Shown one piece after another: positions 21,547 through 33,175 of a DNA stretch of 64,000 nt. Both the position numbers and the translations under genes were made by a program. The notes beneath the pieces were generated by a model that did no database searches, was not told the DNA's origin, and saw only the letters and a list, made by a program, of their open reading frames with translations. The stretch's first letter is position 1, and every line of letters starts with the position of its first letter. This DNA comes from Bursaphelenchus xylophilus (taxonomy: Eukaryota > Nematoda > Chromadorea > Rhabditida > Aphelenchoididae), in NCBI GenBank assembly GCA_904066235.2, contig CAJFCV020000002.1:9982001-10046000 (forward strand). The letters are read 5' to 3'.

Positions 21547-23337
21547 AATCATTCTCAACGCTCCAAAAATTTAAAAAATCCGATAACTCTCAGTCAGAGA
21601 GTCACAATAAACTTAAAAATTCATTCCTAGAACTTTTCGAATCCCCCAAACATGAACTTTTAAAATTACAAATTCAAACTTTCAGTATTCCCTAATCTTT
21701 GGCCATTCCATGTCACAATAACCCATTCGAAAGTAATTTCCAATTAAAAGCCCCAATAAATGTCGCAACAAAGCCATTTAGAATAATAGTCAGCCATAAC
21801 CTTTCTCCCAATGTTCCATTTTGGGATGTGGGAACAAAAGTCACGCAAAAAACATTCGCCCTGAGGCGAGAATATAAGGAGAGCGGGAGGTGAGAGTGCA
21901 AGCAAATGTAATTTTCCTACAATTAAATATTGACCCATTCTACGGGGTTGCGAAACTTGGCCAAGGGCAAAAACAGAACAGCATATTCGAATATTCCACA
22001 TGAGACTTGTGCGGGAGAAGGCACGTGGGTGTGTTTAAATTATCTTTCAGGACAATGTCTAGGGGCTCTTGTGAGGTTTTTAGACATTTTCTGGTCGAAA
22101 ATGAGGAAAAATCCGCACAGTGCAGATGATTATTGTAAAATTAGCCCCTACGGGTTACTGTATCATTAAATCAAAAAATTTGTTATGCTACAATATCATG
22201 AACTAAATGAAAATCATTGTGACATTTCAAAAAACGATTTTTAAAATACGTGCGGCCCACATTTGAAAGATTATTCGGAAAGTTTTGCACCGTGCAGAAA
22301 ATTTAACAAAAATTGATAAAATTAAATAAAATTTTGGTTCTCAAAGGCAGAATTCAGTTGGATATGAATGAATACGACCTAAAATTTATTTAACTCAACA
22401 ATTATGTAACTGTAAAATACGTTGTAAGCGATTTGCACTGGGTTTTCCAAAAAATTTTGCACTGTGCAATCTTAATGTAAAAAAAAGCTCGCCAAAGCAC
22501 TAAAAATGGATCCTGTGTTATTTTTTCCACCTTTACAAAGTGTAAAAATGCATAAGTAATGTCATAATAAATCAAACTTCTTACAAAACAACCGAATTTT
22601 TAGAGAATGGCCCGAGTTTTTAGAATTCCACCGCACAGTGCGGATTTTCTGTTCAAAGTGCGCTCTAAAGGTAATGCAGAGAAAAAACAAGTAAGCAAAT
22701 TGAATAAACTGTAATCTAATCTTGACATAGCGGGAAAATAAGCCATAAAATTTCCAAAAAACCTCATGAATTTTGAGATTTAAAAAAAATTTAGCCAAAA
22801 ATTCGCACTGTGCAGTTATTTTTGTAAAAAATTGAAATTAATATGTAAAACAAGATATGACAAAAGGTAAAATACGTTGCAATATATACTACGCTCTTAA
22901 AAATATCACTCTAGACACAAAGCCTTGCAAATTTCCAACCCTTTCCCCTCGTTTCACCTACTTCTATATATAACCAGTGCACGGTGCAGTCTCCCAACCT
23001 ATAAATTCGCGTCAAATTTTCGAAAGGGAAAAAGTGAAAAACGCGGCATGGGCCTAGATTCACATTAACAACTGGAAATGTGAAAAAAATACTCGAGTGG
23101 AGGACTCGAAAAAAGAGTTATGTGAGTGGTGGGGGGAAGGGTGAAAAAAGCGGCCAGATTTGCTAATCTGCAGGTAATCCAATAGTAAACTCTGGGGCAG
23201 TAAAAGTGCTGGAATTCGATTAGAATAAAAAATTTCTGGGAATTTTCGCGGGGAAATGGGAAATGAATTTAAATTACAGTAACAATTTTACATTATCAAC
23301 AAGTTTAATACAATTTTTGGTGTCTAAATTGAAGAAA

Positions 23338-26300
23338 TTATGTAGTATCTTTGAATTCGGGGATGTTCACGACCAATCGGCCTTCGCTTTCGGCTCTCCA
23401 AAGCTTTTTCAGGTCGCTGTTGGCGTCGGTAAAGTACAATTTGACGGTGATTTCGGTCATCTAAACAAAAATTAATAAATAAAATTGCATTTTAAAATAT
23501 GGAGAATCAAATTTGGAAATTTTTCATATCAAGAAATTTAAAAAAATTTGAAATAAATCGAAAAATTTTCCAAAAAATAAAAAAAAAATTGCAATTTTTT
23601 GCAAAAACAGCAAGATCATCGTAATTTAAACCTTCAAAAAATCAAAGTAACCTCTTGTAAAATATTCTACAACCTTTCAAGTTACATTCTCATTCAATTT
23701 TATTACATTCTAACCATCAAAAAATCCAAAATAAACCCTTATTTGCAAAAATTATCAAATTTTGCCCACTTTTTGGATAAAAAATTCAAAATATCGTATT
23801 TTACCCCTTTCCAAAATCAAAAATCTTTATTGCAATCTCTTTCACAGCCCTCTTAGTCTCTCTACACTTCATTTTCAATCACTTGGGAATTCATGAATCG
23901 CCAAACTTCAAAAAATTTCCAAAAAACCCTAAAATTTTCGAGAAAAATCGATTTATCGTATTTTCACCATTTCAAAAATCAAAAAAACATTTCGTAAAAT
24001 CTTCTACACACTCTCTTCTCTCTAAACCATCCTCTTTTCAACTCTTCTCACCTTTCGAATTGTCAGCAAAAACTGTTCTTTGAAGTAAGTCTCGGCATTC
24101 AAGTTGGTCTTCCTTTTATCCGCCAGAACCTCCTCCGAATTCTTGTCCACCTTCATATACACGTAGATTTCCATGGATTGGATGCCTTTCGGGTTGTTCG
24201 ATTCAATAATTCCCTCCACAGTCAAGGGGAATTGTCGGGAAGTGAGCTGGAGATATTGTTCATGTTCCCTTGGCTGTGGGAGGATGTTGACTCGGATATT
24301 GGTGCGCCAGAGTTGTTGGAAGAAGAACCTGGGGAGGCAGAGGGATGGGATGGCCAGTCGGCCAAAGATTTCGTCAAAAACTTGGAGATTCTGAAGGCAA
24401 AAATTTAAAAAACCGCAATTTAAAGGAATTTTGCAATAATTTCTCAAATTTCAAATAAAAAACCAATTTTTTTCCCCAAATATATTCTAAAATCATTCAG
24501 AATTCCCTTAAAATCTCTCTTGATTATTAATTCGTCGATTTCAAACGCAATCTTTGCCAAATTCTCAATCCTCAGGTTTTCGTGGTGGGACCCAAAAATT
24601 GCACCGTGGCACAAAATCAACAACCCAAAACCCTCACAAATCACACTCACCGATGCCCAAGCGCTCAGCCTTTGACTTATTGATCCAGTTACCGGCACAA
24701 AACATTGATTGGCCTTGGTTATTGCCCAATCGAGCAGGTGTTCCAGTTGAGCGTTTGTGCAATTTTCGGCGCATCTGGGGAATTGAGCGATCGGCCTGAA
24801 AACAATATTATTAGACCTTACAAATCATTCTCGAGAAATACAACAATTATAACACAGCTTTCCCAACCCTTAGGCACCGAGAGGAACACTTGACCCAAAT
24901 TGAGCCAAGTGTTTCTCTCGTCGATAAACAGTCCAGAAACAATTATTTTTTCCTACAAATCTTCTATAAACTCTCCCTACTACTTACGTAAGCTCTTGAG
25001 AGTACAATCGGTCCAATAAAAGTTCACAAAGTTGAGCGTGTCTATTCATGAGTTCGAGTTGGTTTAGAGTGTTGGAATCCGCGTCAAACGAGCGTTGATA
25101 AAGTTGCACCCAGGCCTCGCGGACTTCAATAAACTCTTCGCGAGCTTGCTCAATCTAAAATTTCATTTTATAACTTGGAGCAGTCTTTTCTTCTTTGAAA
25201 GAGACACTTGACCCATTCGTGAATTTTTGTGCCAACTCTTTCTCTCCAAGAAAACAAAAATAAAACATTGCAAACTACGCCAACAAAAGCTTTTATATTG
25301 ATTTTTCAAAAGCTTTTCTTTTGAGTCAACTCTTCCATTTATTGAGTCAAGTGTTTCTCTCATGGAAAAACACCGTTTATAGACCAACAAATTTATCGCA
25401 AGCTTACACAAAATGTTCACAAACTCACATAGCTGTTTCAAAAGCATAAATAATTCTTAAAAAATTCAAAAAACGCCAAAATTTTTACATCAAATACCTA
25501 GTACAATATAAATTTTTTTTCCAAACTCCCAAAAATTACACCCGCTGTTAGTAACTCCATCTCAGCCTAAACTCACATCAGGTAGGACATATTCAATATG
25601 TGCAATGCCAAACGTTTCAGGGTTCGATTCCAATAATGTGTTCATGGCGACCAAAACAGTATTCGTTGCTCCGAACAATCGGTAGACCGCGTCGATGTAG
25701 GCCGCAGGGAATGTGAAACAATGGGTGTTCCGCGAGTTCTTGGCCAAAGGCTAAATTCAAAAAACTGAAAATTTTTCTTACAACTTACGGTAAGCAAAAG
25801 TAGTGCGTGTCTGAGGGTTTGTCGCGCATTTTTCAGGGATTGTACGTCGATTTTAGAGGGTAATTGGGCTCCAGCAATGTTGATTAGGGCCGAAATGAAC
25901 GCTGAACTCTCCACGGTTTGACACTGTAAAAATTTTTTGTGAAAATTGGTGATTTTTTGAGTCCCACCACGAAGACCCTGAAGATCAGGGAAAGTAGCCA
26001 AAATCTCAAAACAATTTTAAAATTCGATAGAGGTGCTTTTAACACTAACTATTATACAGGGTGCGGCAAAAAAATGGAAACTTATTTTTATAGCTATATT
26101 TTTCCTAGCAATCCAAATTCCGCAAAAGTAACGGTCATCTTCAATAAGATAGAGCATTGTTTATAACATATTAAACCCGTTTTACCGTGGCTGCTTTTGG
26201 AGGCGATATAGAGCTCCAAACGTGACTTAAAATTTTGGCCTTTTGGCCGCAGCTTTTTTCGGGGAAATCGGTCCCGTTCTTGACGCAGCGATTACTTTGC

Positions 26301-29300
26301 GACTCCAAACTTTTGTGGCGTGTAGTACAGATGCTGGCCTCCAATTGAAAAAAAATTACAGTCCATTGGATCTACACCCGGCGAGCAGGCGCTCTTTTCG
26401 CAGACGGGGTGAAATTGGGAAAATCGGTCTCAAAATCGGTCTTGACGCGTTGTTGCCCTGTGAGTCGGCGCTGAGTCTAGTTGGAACCTCAAATTTGCGC
26501 TGCCAAGGTTCTACTGAGCCAACAGAAGCATGAGGACATCGAAGTTAACGCGACGCTAGAATTTTGCCCGCTTGATCCACGAAAATCTCGGAATTCTTGC
26601 CGCTGGCACAAATTCCCCCTTAGGCGATGACGGCCTTTATTTTGACGGTGTTCGTCGTTAGCCGACATGCAGGGCGCCTCATCGGATTGGACTATGACGT
26701 TCTGTTGGTTGTGCACCCGCCAAAGATTGCACCGCGAAGGGAATGCGCTCCCATCGCGGACCTGCGGCCCGACGTCGGAATTTTTGGCATTTTTTCAGGC
26801 GTACGGGCTTGATCTTGCCGATTAGGAGTTGGGCATTTCATAGCTTGCGTTGGGAGACTTTGAGTTGATTTTTAGCTATTTGGCCGACTGGTCGGTCGCT
26901 GATGCCGGTCTCACGGGCAATTTTTTCTCGAAATCGACGGATTTCGCTATTGATGACTCCGCGGCTAGCAGAAGTGTTGGCGGTGCGTTTTCTTTCGCTT
27001 ACTGGACGCTTAAAATTGTCAAAAAGCTCCCTGCATTGTGTGATTACTTTGGACACAACGTGCTTTCTATGCCGGGCAAATTAACAGTTCGCACAGGTAA
27101 AAAAACAGGTCCGAAATCGAGGTCCCTCTGTTTGTCATTCAAAAAAATAATGTTAATAAACCGATATGGACATGAAATTATAAGGTATAGGAGAGAAAGC
27201 TACGTAGAATTTAATGGTACGAAAATAATTTTGCTGCACTTAAAAATTTTTGCGTCAGGACCCAATGAAAAAAGTTTCCATTTTTTTGCCGCACCCTGTA
27301 CCAAATTAGTAAAAAAAAATTAATTTTTTTGGTCCTACCACGAAAACTCTGAAGATCAGGACAAATGCCAAAATGTTTGAAAAATCGTAAAATGTCTAGA
27401 ATCAGTTCTAAAACACGTTTTCAGTTATCAAAAAGTCATTAATACTAAAAAATGAACCCTTGGGTCCCACCACGAAAACCCTGAAGATCAGGGGAAGTCG
27501 CCAAATTCTTTCAAAACCGACGTAGAACTTGTAAAATCCCGCCAAAAAGACAGTTCAAGCAAAATTCTCACCTTTTCCTGCATTAATTCCAGTGTTGGCA
27601 ACGCCACTTCGCTCCAATGGCCGTATCTGAACCCGGTCCGGGCAAATTTATAGGCGAACCAGGTGTGTTCTTCATTGCTTCTCACTTCATTCACAATTTT
27701 CTCGGTCAGCTCCAAAATTTTTTCCTGGTTTTCCTTGATGGGCAATAAAGCCAAATTGTAAAGTAAGTCCGATTGAGTGTGAAATTGGCCCTCTTGTGTT
27801 GCCCCGAGACGTTCCAAGGCCCATTCGGACAGTTCCGTGGCCGTTGCTGGGATGGCATCGGCGATGGCGTTCAATGTCTCGAGGGTCTGTCGATAGTATT
27901 CTGGGTGACGGGACTCGACGGCCTAAAAACAAAAAAAAAATCACAAAAATTTGCAGAATGCAAAAGTTTTTTTTATCTTCGCACTGTGCGTTCAAATTTT
28001 TTTTGCACAGTGCAAACCAACAATTTATAAAAAAAATCGTCTGCACTGTGCACACCTGAACGTTTTGCACTGTGCATCACAGCTTTCCCTCTCCTTCGAT
28101 CCATTGCACAGTGCGATCATAAAAATCCGTAACAATTTCGACCGCACAGTGCGTTCACAATTTTTTTGCACAGTGCAATCCAACAATTTATAAAAAAAAT
28201 CGTTTGCACTGTGCACCACATTCCTTCATCTCTTTTGATCCATTGCACAGTGCGATCCAAAAGATCCGCGACAAATCGAAACGCACAGTGCGATCACAAA
28301 TTTTGCACGGTGCAACCCAACAATTTATAAAAAAATCGACTGCACTGTGCCCCACATCTCTTCCTCTCCTTCGATCCATTGCACAGTGCGATCATAAAAA
28401 TCCGTAACAATTTCGACCGCACAGTGCGTTCACAATTTTTTGCACAGTGCACTTCAAGAATTTATAAAAAAAATCGTCTGCACTGTGCATCACATCCCTT
28501 CCTCTCCTTCGATCCACTGCACAGTGCAATCCAAAAAATTCGCGACAAATCGAACGCACAGTGCACAATTTTTTGCACGGTGCAATCCTAAAATTTATAA
28601 AAAAAATCGTCTGCACTGTGCATCACATTCCTTCCCCTCTTTCGATCCATTGCACAGTGCGATTCAAAAAAAATCGTAACAATTTCGACCGCACAGTGCA
28701 ATCACAAATTTTGCACCGCACAGTGCGATCACAATTTTTTGCACGGTGCTGTCCAACAATTTATAAAAAAAATCGTTTGCACTGTGCATCACATCAATTC
28801 CTCTCTTTCGATCCATTGCACAGTGCAAACCGAGAATCTATAAAAAATCGTTTGCACTGTGCATCAAACAACCATTCGCACTGTGCAATCCCAAAATTTA
28901 TAAAAAAAATCGTCTGCACTGTGCATCACAACCTTTCCCATCTTTCAATCCATTGCACAGTGCGATCCCAAAAATTCGTGACAATTTCGACCGCACAGTG
29001 CATATTTCCCCATTTATTTTCTTTGCACAGTGCAATCATATTTTTTCGGCAAGCAAAATTTTTCTTTATAAAACCCATCCCTACCCTCTGTAACACTTCA
29101 ATAATCGACATTTCGTCCAATCCGTAGCTGGAACAGGTCCCATTTCGCATCAACTTGACGATACTCTTGAAGAACCGGACTTTTTCCATTTTTCGCGTAA
29201 TTCTTGGCGATTCCGAAATTTCTTCCATCAAATTAATGATTTCTGAGCCCAGAAGAGGCTTTATTTCCTCAACTGTGGCCAATTTCTCGGCCGGCAATGA

Positions 29301-31849
29301 GGTTTTTCCGGCTAGTGTAAGGAGAAGTTGTAATGTGCGGATTCTGATGATAAATTTGGAGTTATTGAGGAGTTCCATGAGCGCTGGGATCGAATCTACA
29401 ACAATTTACCGTGATTTCATTGAATTTCGAAGCGTTTCTGATTTTCAAAGTTTTCGTGGTGGGACCCAAAAATATTACTGTAAAAAATGTAACGTATTTA
29501 AACTCGAATATTACACTTTTAGAAACTTACACTCCGCTCTAAAACCAAAATTTTTGGCTTCCCTGATTCTCAATCTTTCGTGGTAAGACCTAAATTTTCA
29601 AAAAAAAAACAAAAAAAATCTCACCCGAAATCGCTGTGGAGTGGATCCTTTGTGCCAAAACATTCATACAATCCAGCCATAGCACTAAGTTCTCTGGGAA
29701 TTCAGAATCTATCAAGAACGGGAGGATTCTTTGCAACATTTGCACTTGATTTGTTGTCCAATGCTGCGGATAATCGGCTAGTCGGGCCAAGTTGGACAGG
29801 AAAGAGCGGGTGAAATGGCGACTTTTGAGGAATTGGGGCATCTCAGTGAGAAGGAGGTCGATCTGAAATGATTTATATTAATTTAGACCATATGTTGTGT
29901 TAATCCGACAGTATCCCATAAAAACTACCGTAAGACTCAAACTTCGACAAAACTTGGCCAAGACAAATTTTACACCTCCTCACAGTCTCAGTAAAAATTT
30001 CCAAGCTTATACTACAGTAATCCTCAAGATACAACAATTTTAAAATTTTACACCCTTCAAAAACCAATTTTTCCAAAAAAATCGCCAAAATCTCCCACCT
30101 GCTCATTCAATGCCAGTCCATTTCTCTTCGCCAGCTCCGTGAGTGCATTTAATACAACCAGGCTGACCTTTTGGTCCGGATTGTTGCGCAGTAATGACCT
30201 TCCGAGTTCCATGCACTGCTTCGTGACCATAACATTTTCTTGGAACAATGAGAGGTCGTCCATGAGGCGAACCTTCAAGCTCTCCTCGGTTTGGGTTTCT
30301 GACACCATTTCGCCGATTTTCTCGACAATCAGCGACGAAAATTCACTGAAATTGGAAGATTTCAGGGTTTCGTGGCGGGACCCAATTTTTGAAAATCATG
30401 AGTAAAATGCCCTATGGCAGTAAAAACACAAAAGTAGAGTCAACCAGACAAGTAGAACTTACAATTTCACAAAATTAAATTGTTTCAGATTTTCGTGGCG
30501 GGACCCAGAGAAAGGTCAAAAAAATCTATCGAAAACATTTGAAAACCAAAAAATTAGAAAAAACTCAAATGTGCAAAAGGTCAAATGCGATCCATTGTAA
30601 TGTAAAATACCCCATTCGGTAACTTTTTGATCCACTTACGCCGAAAATTTCCCGAGATGACCAACTGATACAATGGCAGCGGTAAGTTCGGTGAGATCAG
30701 TGCAATCAGCGCCTTCAACGAGCAAATGATGCACCTAGAACATTTTGAATTATTTTACAGTCTAAACACTTGATATTACACATGAAAAAAATTTCAAAAA
30801 AAAAAATTTTCCAAAAAAAATTTTTTTTATGAAAAAGCAAAAAAAGATCGCTAAAATGAAATTCAAGAATAGTAATCGTATTTCCACCCACTTTCTTATT
30901 CGAATGCACAATTGGAGCGGCAGCCGCGAAGAACAACATGGTCAAAGCGCGGGATTTGTAGTCATTGGAATGGGAAACCTTCATCACTCGGCGGACAATC
31001 TCGTCCTTGGAGAACACAACGGCCAGATCCATGCCACATTCTCTTAACAGCTTCACAATCCGCAAGCGGATCAGGTTCAGGGAATGATCCATTTTGGTCA
31101 ACTTTTCGCCATTGAAGGTGTCGGCCAAACGGAGAAGAAGAGCGTTGACGAAAAGGGGAAACGGATTCTCGCGGATGGCTTTGGAACATTGGGCTATTGC
31201 GGACAGATGATCGGAAAGATTGGAGCTTTGGAGGGCTGGAAGAATGAGAAATAATTTTTTTACTTTGCTCATGAAAGAGTGACAGAAAATAACGGATTTA
31301 CAAAATCCTCTGCAATTTAATTTTTTGTATTTTTATTCTTCCACAAAGCTGAAGTCATAACCTCTCGAAAAATATCAAGTTTCGTCTATAAAACTGAGAA
31401 ATAACCGCCTAAAACATCAAAAATGGAATATGGCCAACACCATCAAAAACAATGTCAAGAAAATCGTCTAAAACAATGTTGGCGTGTTTCTTTGAAAACC
31501 CAAATTTTAAGCCAACTTTCATGACACTCTCACTCAACTCTATGCAAAAAACCCCGTGAAAATACTGTCTCATGACAAAGATACAGCAATTTTCCCATTC
31601 AGCAAAGAAAAATTGTCGAATTCTAACATGAAATCAGCCGGCCTTGGTAAAAACGGCAAAAAATATTTTTGTTAGGCCAATCATAGCCTCATTGTTGCAT
31701 TTGCCGAAAAGATTGACCATTTTAAAAAAATTTCTGACCTTATTTTAGGTCATAAGCCGCAAACGCATTTTCGTTCTTCGAAAGTCTAAAAACAAAACCA
31801 ACACAAACAAAATTAACTTACCACGCTCAATCTGTGTCAGAGGATTCAT
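23338..31849 (-). CDS. ints-7: Integrator complex subunit 7, left copy
   Basis: Thirteen exons give 898 codons: 31849-31822, 31235-30892, 30734-30640, 30345-30099, 29862-29625, 29395-29085, 27922-27572, 25923-25789, 25750-25577, 25154-24988, 24795-24651, 24390-24052, 23460-23338. The N-terminal half is HEAT-like helical repeats. Diagnostic stretches match vertebrate INTS7 in order: ENPFPLFVNALLLRLADTF, FSKDEIVRRVMKVSHSND, then a KKVHHLL segment, followed by repeated leucine-rich helices. The C-terminal part is a beta-rich region (exons 12-13) ending IPEFKDTT. INTS7 is a scaffold subunit of Integrator, which cleaves snRNA 3' ends and attenuates transcription by RNA polymerase II. Length fits the family (~960 in human). 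No stop or frameshift. Intron 6 holds a palindrome array and intron 7 a mariner element. Confidence 0.9.
26057..27298 (-). mobile_element. Tc1/mariner element in INTS7 intron 7, left copy
   Basis: Perfectly matched ends CAGGGTGCGGCAAAAAAATG and CATTTTTTTGCCGCACCCTG, each next to TA (26055-26056, 27299-27300). On the minus strand a decayed transposase can be followed; its start (27056-26838) resembles the N-terminal helix-turn-helix (NSEIRRFREKIARETGISDR). Several frames are needed, so it is inactive. It is related to the element at 52854-54113 (shared VITQC start and similar tips) but not to the one at 8698. No promoter or exon role is visible. Confidence 0.85.
27978..29037. repeat. GCAC-N-GTGC array in INTS7 intron 6, left copy
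   Basis: About 32 palindromes in 1.06 kb. The array has a higher-order unit of roughly 145 bp with four palindromes in fixed contexts: CCATTGCACAGTGCGATC, GACCGCACAGTGCGTTCAC, TTTTTGCACAGTGCAATCC followed by AACAATTTATAAAAAAAATC, and GTCTGCACTGTGCATCACA followed by a CTTTCGATC run. About seven units are visible, slightly degenerate. The array begins 55 bp after exon 7's acceptor and ends just before exon 6's donor. Confidence 0.92.
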
Positions 31850-32860
31850 ATTTCATAAAGTTTTAGCAGATTATACTCCAAAACCACCTCGAAATTGAAC
31901 AAAACCTTCAATTTCCAAAAAAAATTATTTTCGAGAAAAATCAATTCTGGCACTTCGCCGCAAATTCTATTGATTTTTTTCAAATTGCGGCGCACGAAAT
32001 CGCTGGGCCCGTTTCGATCGTTTGCACGGTGCGAAATTCCGCTGAAATTGGGCACCGTGCGACAGGCAACCTCATGATCGCACTGTGCTCACATTTGGAA
32101 CCCCCGTTTTCACGAGTTCGGGGAAAACCGCTCAATTTGGAGGACGGAAAAAGTGCAACGCTGTCGCGCAAAATTGCACCGTGCATTCGGCTTTGTCGTT
32201 CATTTCGCACTGCGATTCCGAAAGAAAAGGCTGGAATTGGGTTTCGCACTGTGCAATTGAAGGCGCTTCTCTTGCGCAATCGTAATCTTCTCGAAAATTT
32301 GCGTAGAATACCCTATACAATTTTGTCGCCGGGTCCACTCCTGCACGGTGCGGTGAAATTTTGGGGTTTGCACTGTGGCTTGGGATTTCGGTTGGTTGCG
32401 CAGTGCAAAATGGGTTCTTCGGGGTTGACTGCACAGTGCAAATTGGGGGGCTCTTTGTTTTGGAGTTATTAGCGTCGGAAAAAGAGATGTAAAAGGGGGT
32501 AATGAAGATGGAATAGGTGAAATTTGAAGCACTCTCGCTGAGGAGGGTGTGGTAATGGGAGATCATAAAAAAATTCGGGTAAAAAATTAATGTTTTCTTG
32601 TTGTAGTAGACATTTGATAAAACAAGGTTAATTTTGTCCTATTTTTTGATAGATCTATGAAAAAATTTGTCTATAGAGGTTATCCAGTCATAATCTAACT
32701 ATTTCCTTCGAATACGACAAACTTCCGATCAGTTTTTATCTTATTTTAACGATCAAATCCAATTTCTCTTGAAATAATATTTACTTTTACTTCATTTGCT
32801 GTATTTACACGTATGAGAAAGTTAAATTATGTGATAAATAAGAGGACAAAAGTAGATTAT
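31850..32860. other. Region between INTS7 and Skp1-like genes, left copy
   Basis: Should contain the INTS7 promoter and the Skp1-like 3' UTR. It has a loose cluster of GCAC-N-GTGC palindromes and single-mismatch variants (32020-32440), otherwise AT-rich DNA without exons. The same sequence recurs at 42879-43889. Confidence 0.6.
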
Positions 32861-33143
32861 TCATTCAACACCTTCGTCTTCCTCGTCGGTGAAGCCCATT
32901 TCGATGCGGCATTGTTTTTCCTCCTTCGGCCCGAAGGTCTCGTTGATTCCCCACATGGCGCGGATTTGTTCGGCTGTTTTGCCGCGTAGCGTGTTCGCAA
33001 CTTGCTTGCATCCCAACTCCAGCAACGGCTCAATGTCCAAGTAGTTGGCGGCAGCAATAATGTCGAACAAAGTTGCGGCGTCCACCTCCAAAAAAGCTGT
33101 GTCCCACTCGCTCGGATCCGTTTTTCGTTGCTTTTTCGAAGGC
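32861..33143 (-). pseudogene. Skp1-like gene, 5'-truncated copy
   Basis: Identical to the last 94 codons of the intact gene at 43890-44405 (stop, acidic tail DEEDEGVE, helices ending NETFGPKEEKQCR), but the sequence breaks at 33143 where the duplication unit ends. The N-terminal BTB/POZ-like half, the start codon and the promoter are missing; upstream is the 32-bp junction filler and then the next unit. It cannot make a normal Skp1. A read-through transcript from the neighbouring unit is possible but unsupported. Confidence 0.88.
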
Positions 33144-33175
33144 AACGAAAAGTTGCCTTAATGATGATACAGTAA
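33144..33175. other. 32-bp filler at the tandem duplication junction
   Basis: Bases between the two units that belong to neither. Read with its flanks it forms two back-to-back hairpins: AAGGCAAC-GAAAA-GTTGCCTT (about 33140-33160) and ATGATACAGTAACCC-TAC-GGGTTACTGTATCAT (about 33163-33195). The filler can be explained as inverted copies of adjacent sequence: GCAACGAAAA is the complement of TTTTCGTTGC at 33122-33131, and GATACAGTAACCC is the complement of GGGTTACTGTATC at the start of the next unit. Confidence 0.85.

Larger units (their letters stand above)
19961..22145. other. Intergenic stretch, 2.2 kb, repeats only
   Basis: No credible gene. It holds a GCAC-N-GTGC cluster (20258-20524), four copies of the bipartite GTCCC element in the reverse orientation (about 21073, 21218, 21357, 21513), and the left boundary of the 11-kb duplication at 22146. 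Short reading frames at 20.8-21.1 kb have no splice or family support. Confidence 0.6.
22146..33143. repeat. Tandem duplication unit, left copy (10,998 bp)
   Basis: Nearly base-for-base identical to 33176-44172 (offset 11,030 falling to 11,029). The only differences I noticed are one-base changes in homopolymer runs (near 28026, 28911, 29615, 31975 and 32112). It contains a complete INTS7 gene, a mariner element, a GCAC-N-GTGC array and the 3' part of a Skp1-like gene, which is cut at 33143. Confidence 0.95.

Noticed and set aside
25610..25635. tRNA B-box-like GGTTCGATTCC
   Set aside because: Lies within INTS7 exon 9 coding sequence; no matching A box, acceptor stem or Pol III terminator in place.
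26243..26533. Plus-strand 96-codon frame inside the mariner element
   Set aside because: Antisense to the decayed transposase; no known features.
27978..29037. Regular palindromes with spacers, superficially CRISPR-like
   Set aside because: Eukaryotic intron, repeats of 9-11 bp, variable and related spacers, no cas genes.
28561..29127. 188-codon frame over the INTS7 intron 6 array
   Set aside because: Repeat-derived; the real coding strand is the opposite one and skips this stretch as an intron.
30829..31115. Plus-strand frames opposite INTS7 exon 2
   Set aside because: Shadow frames of the coding exon on the minus strand.
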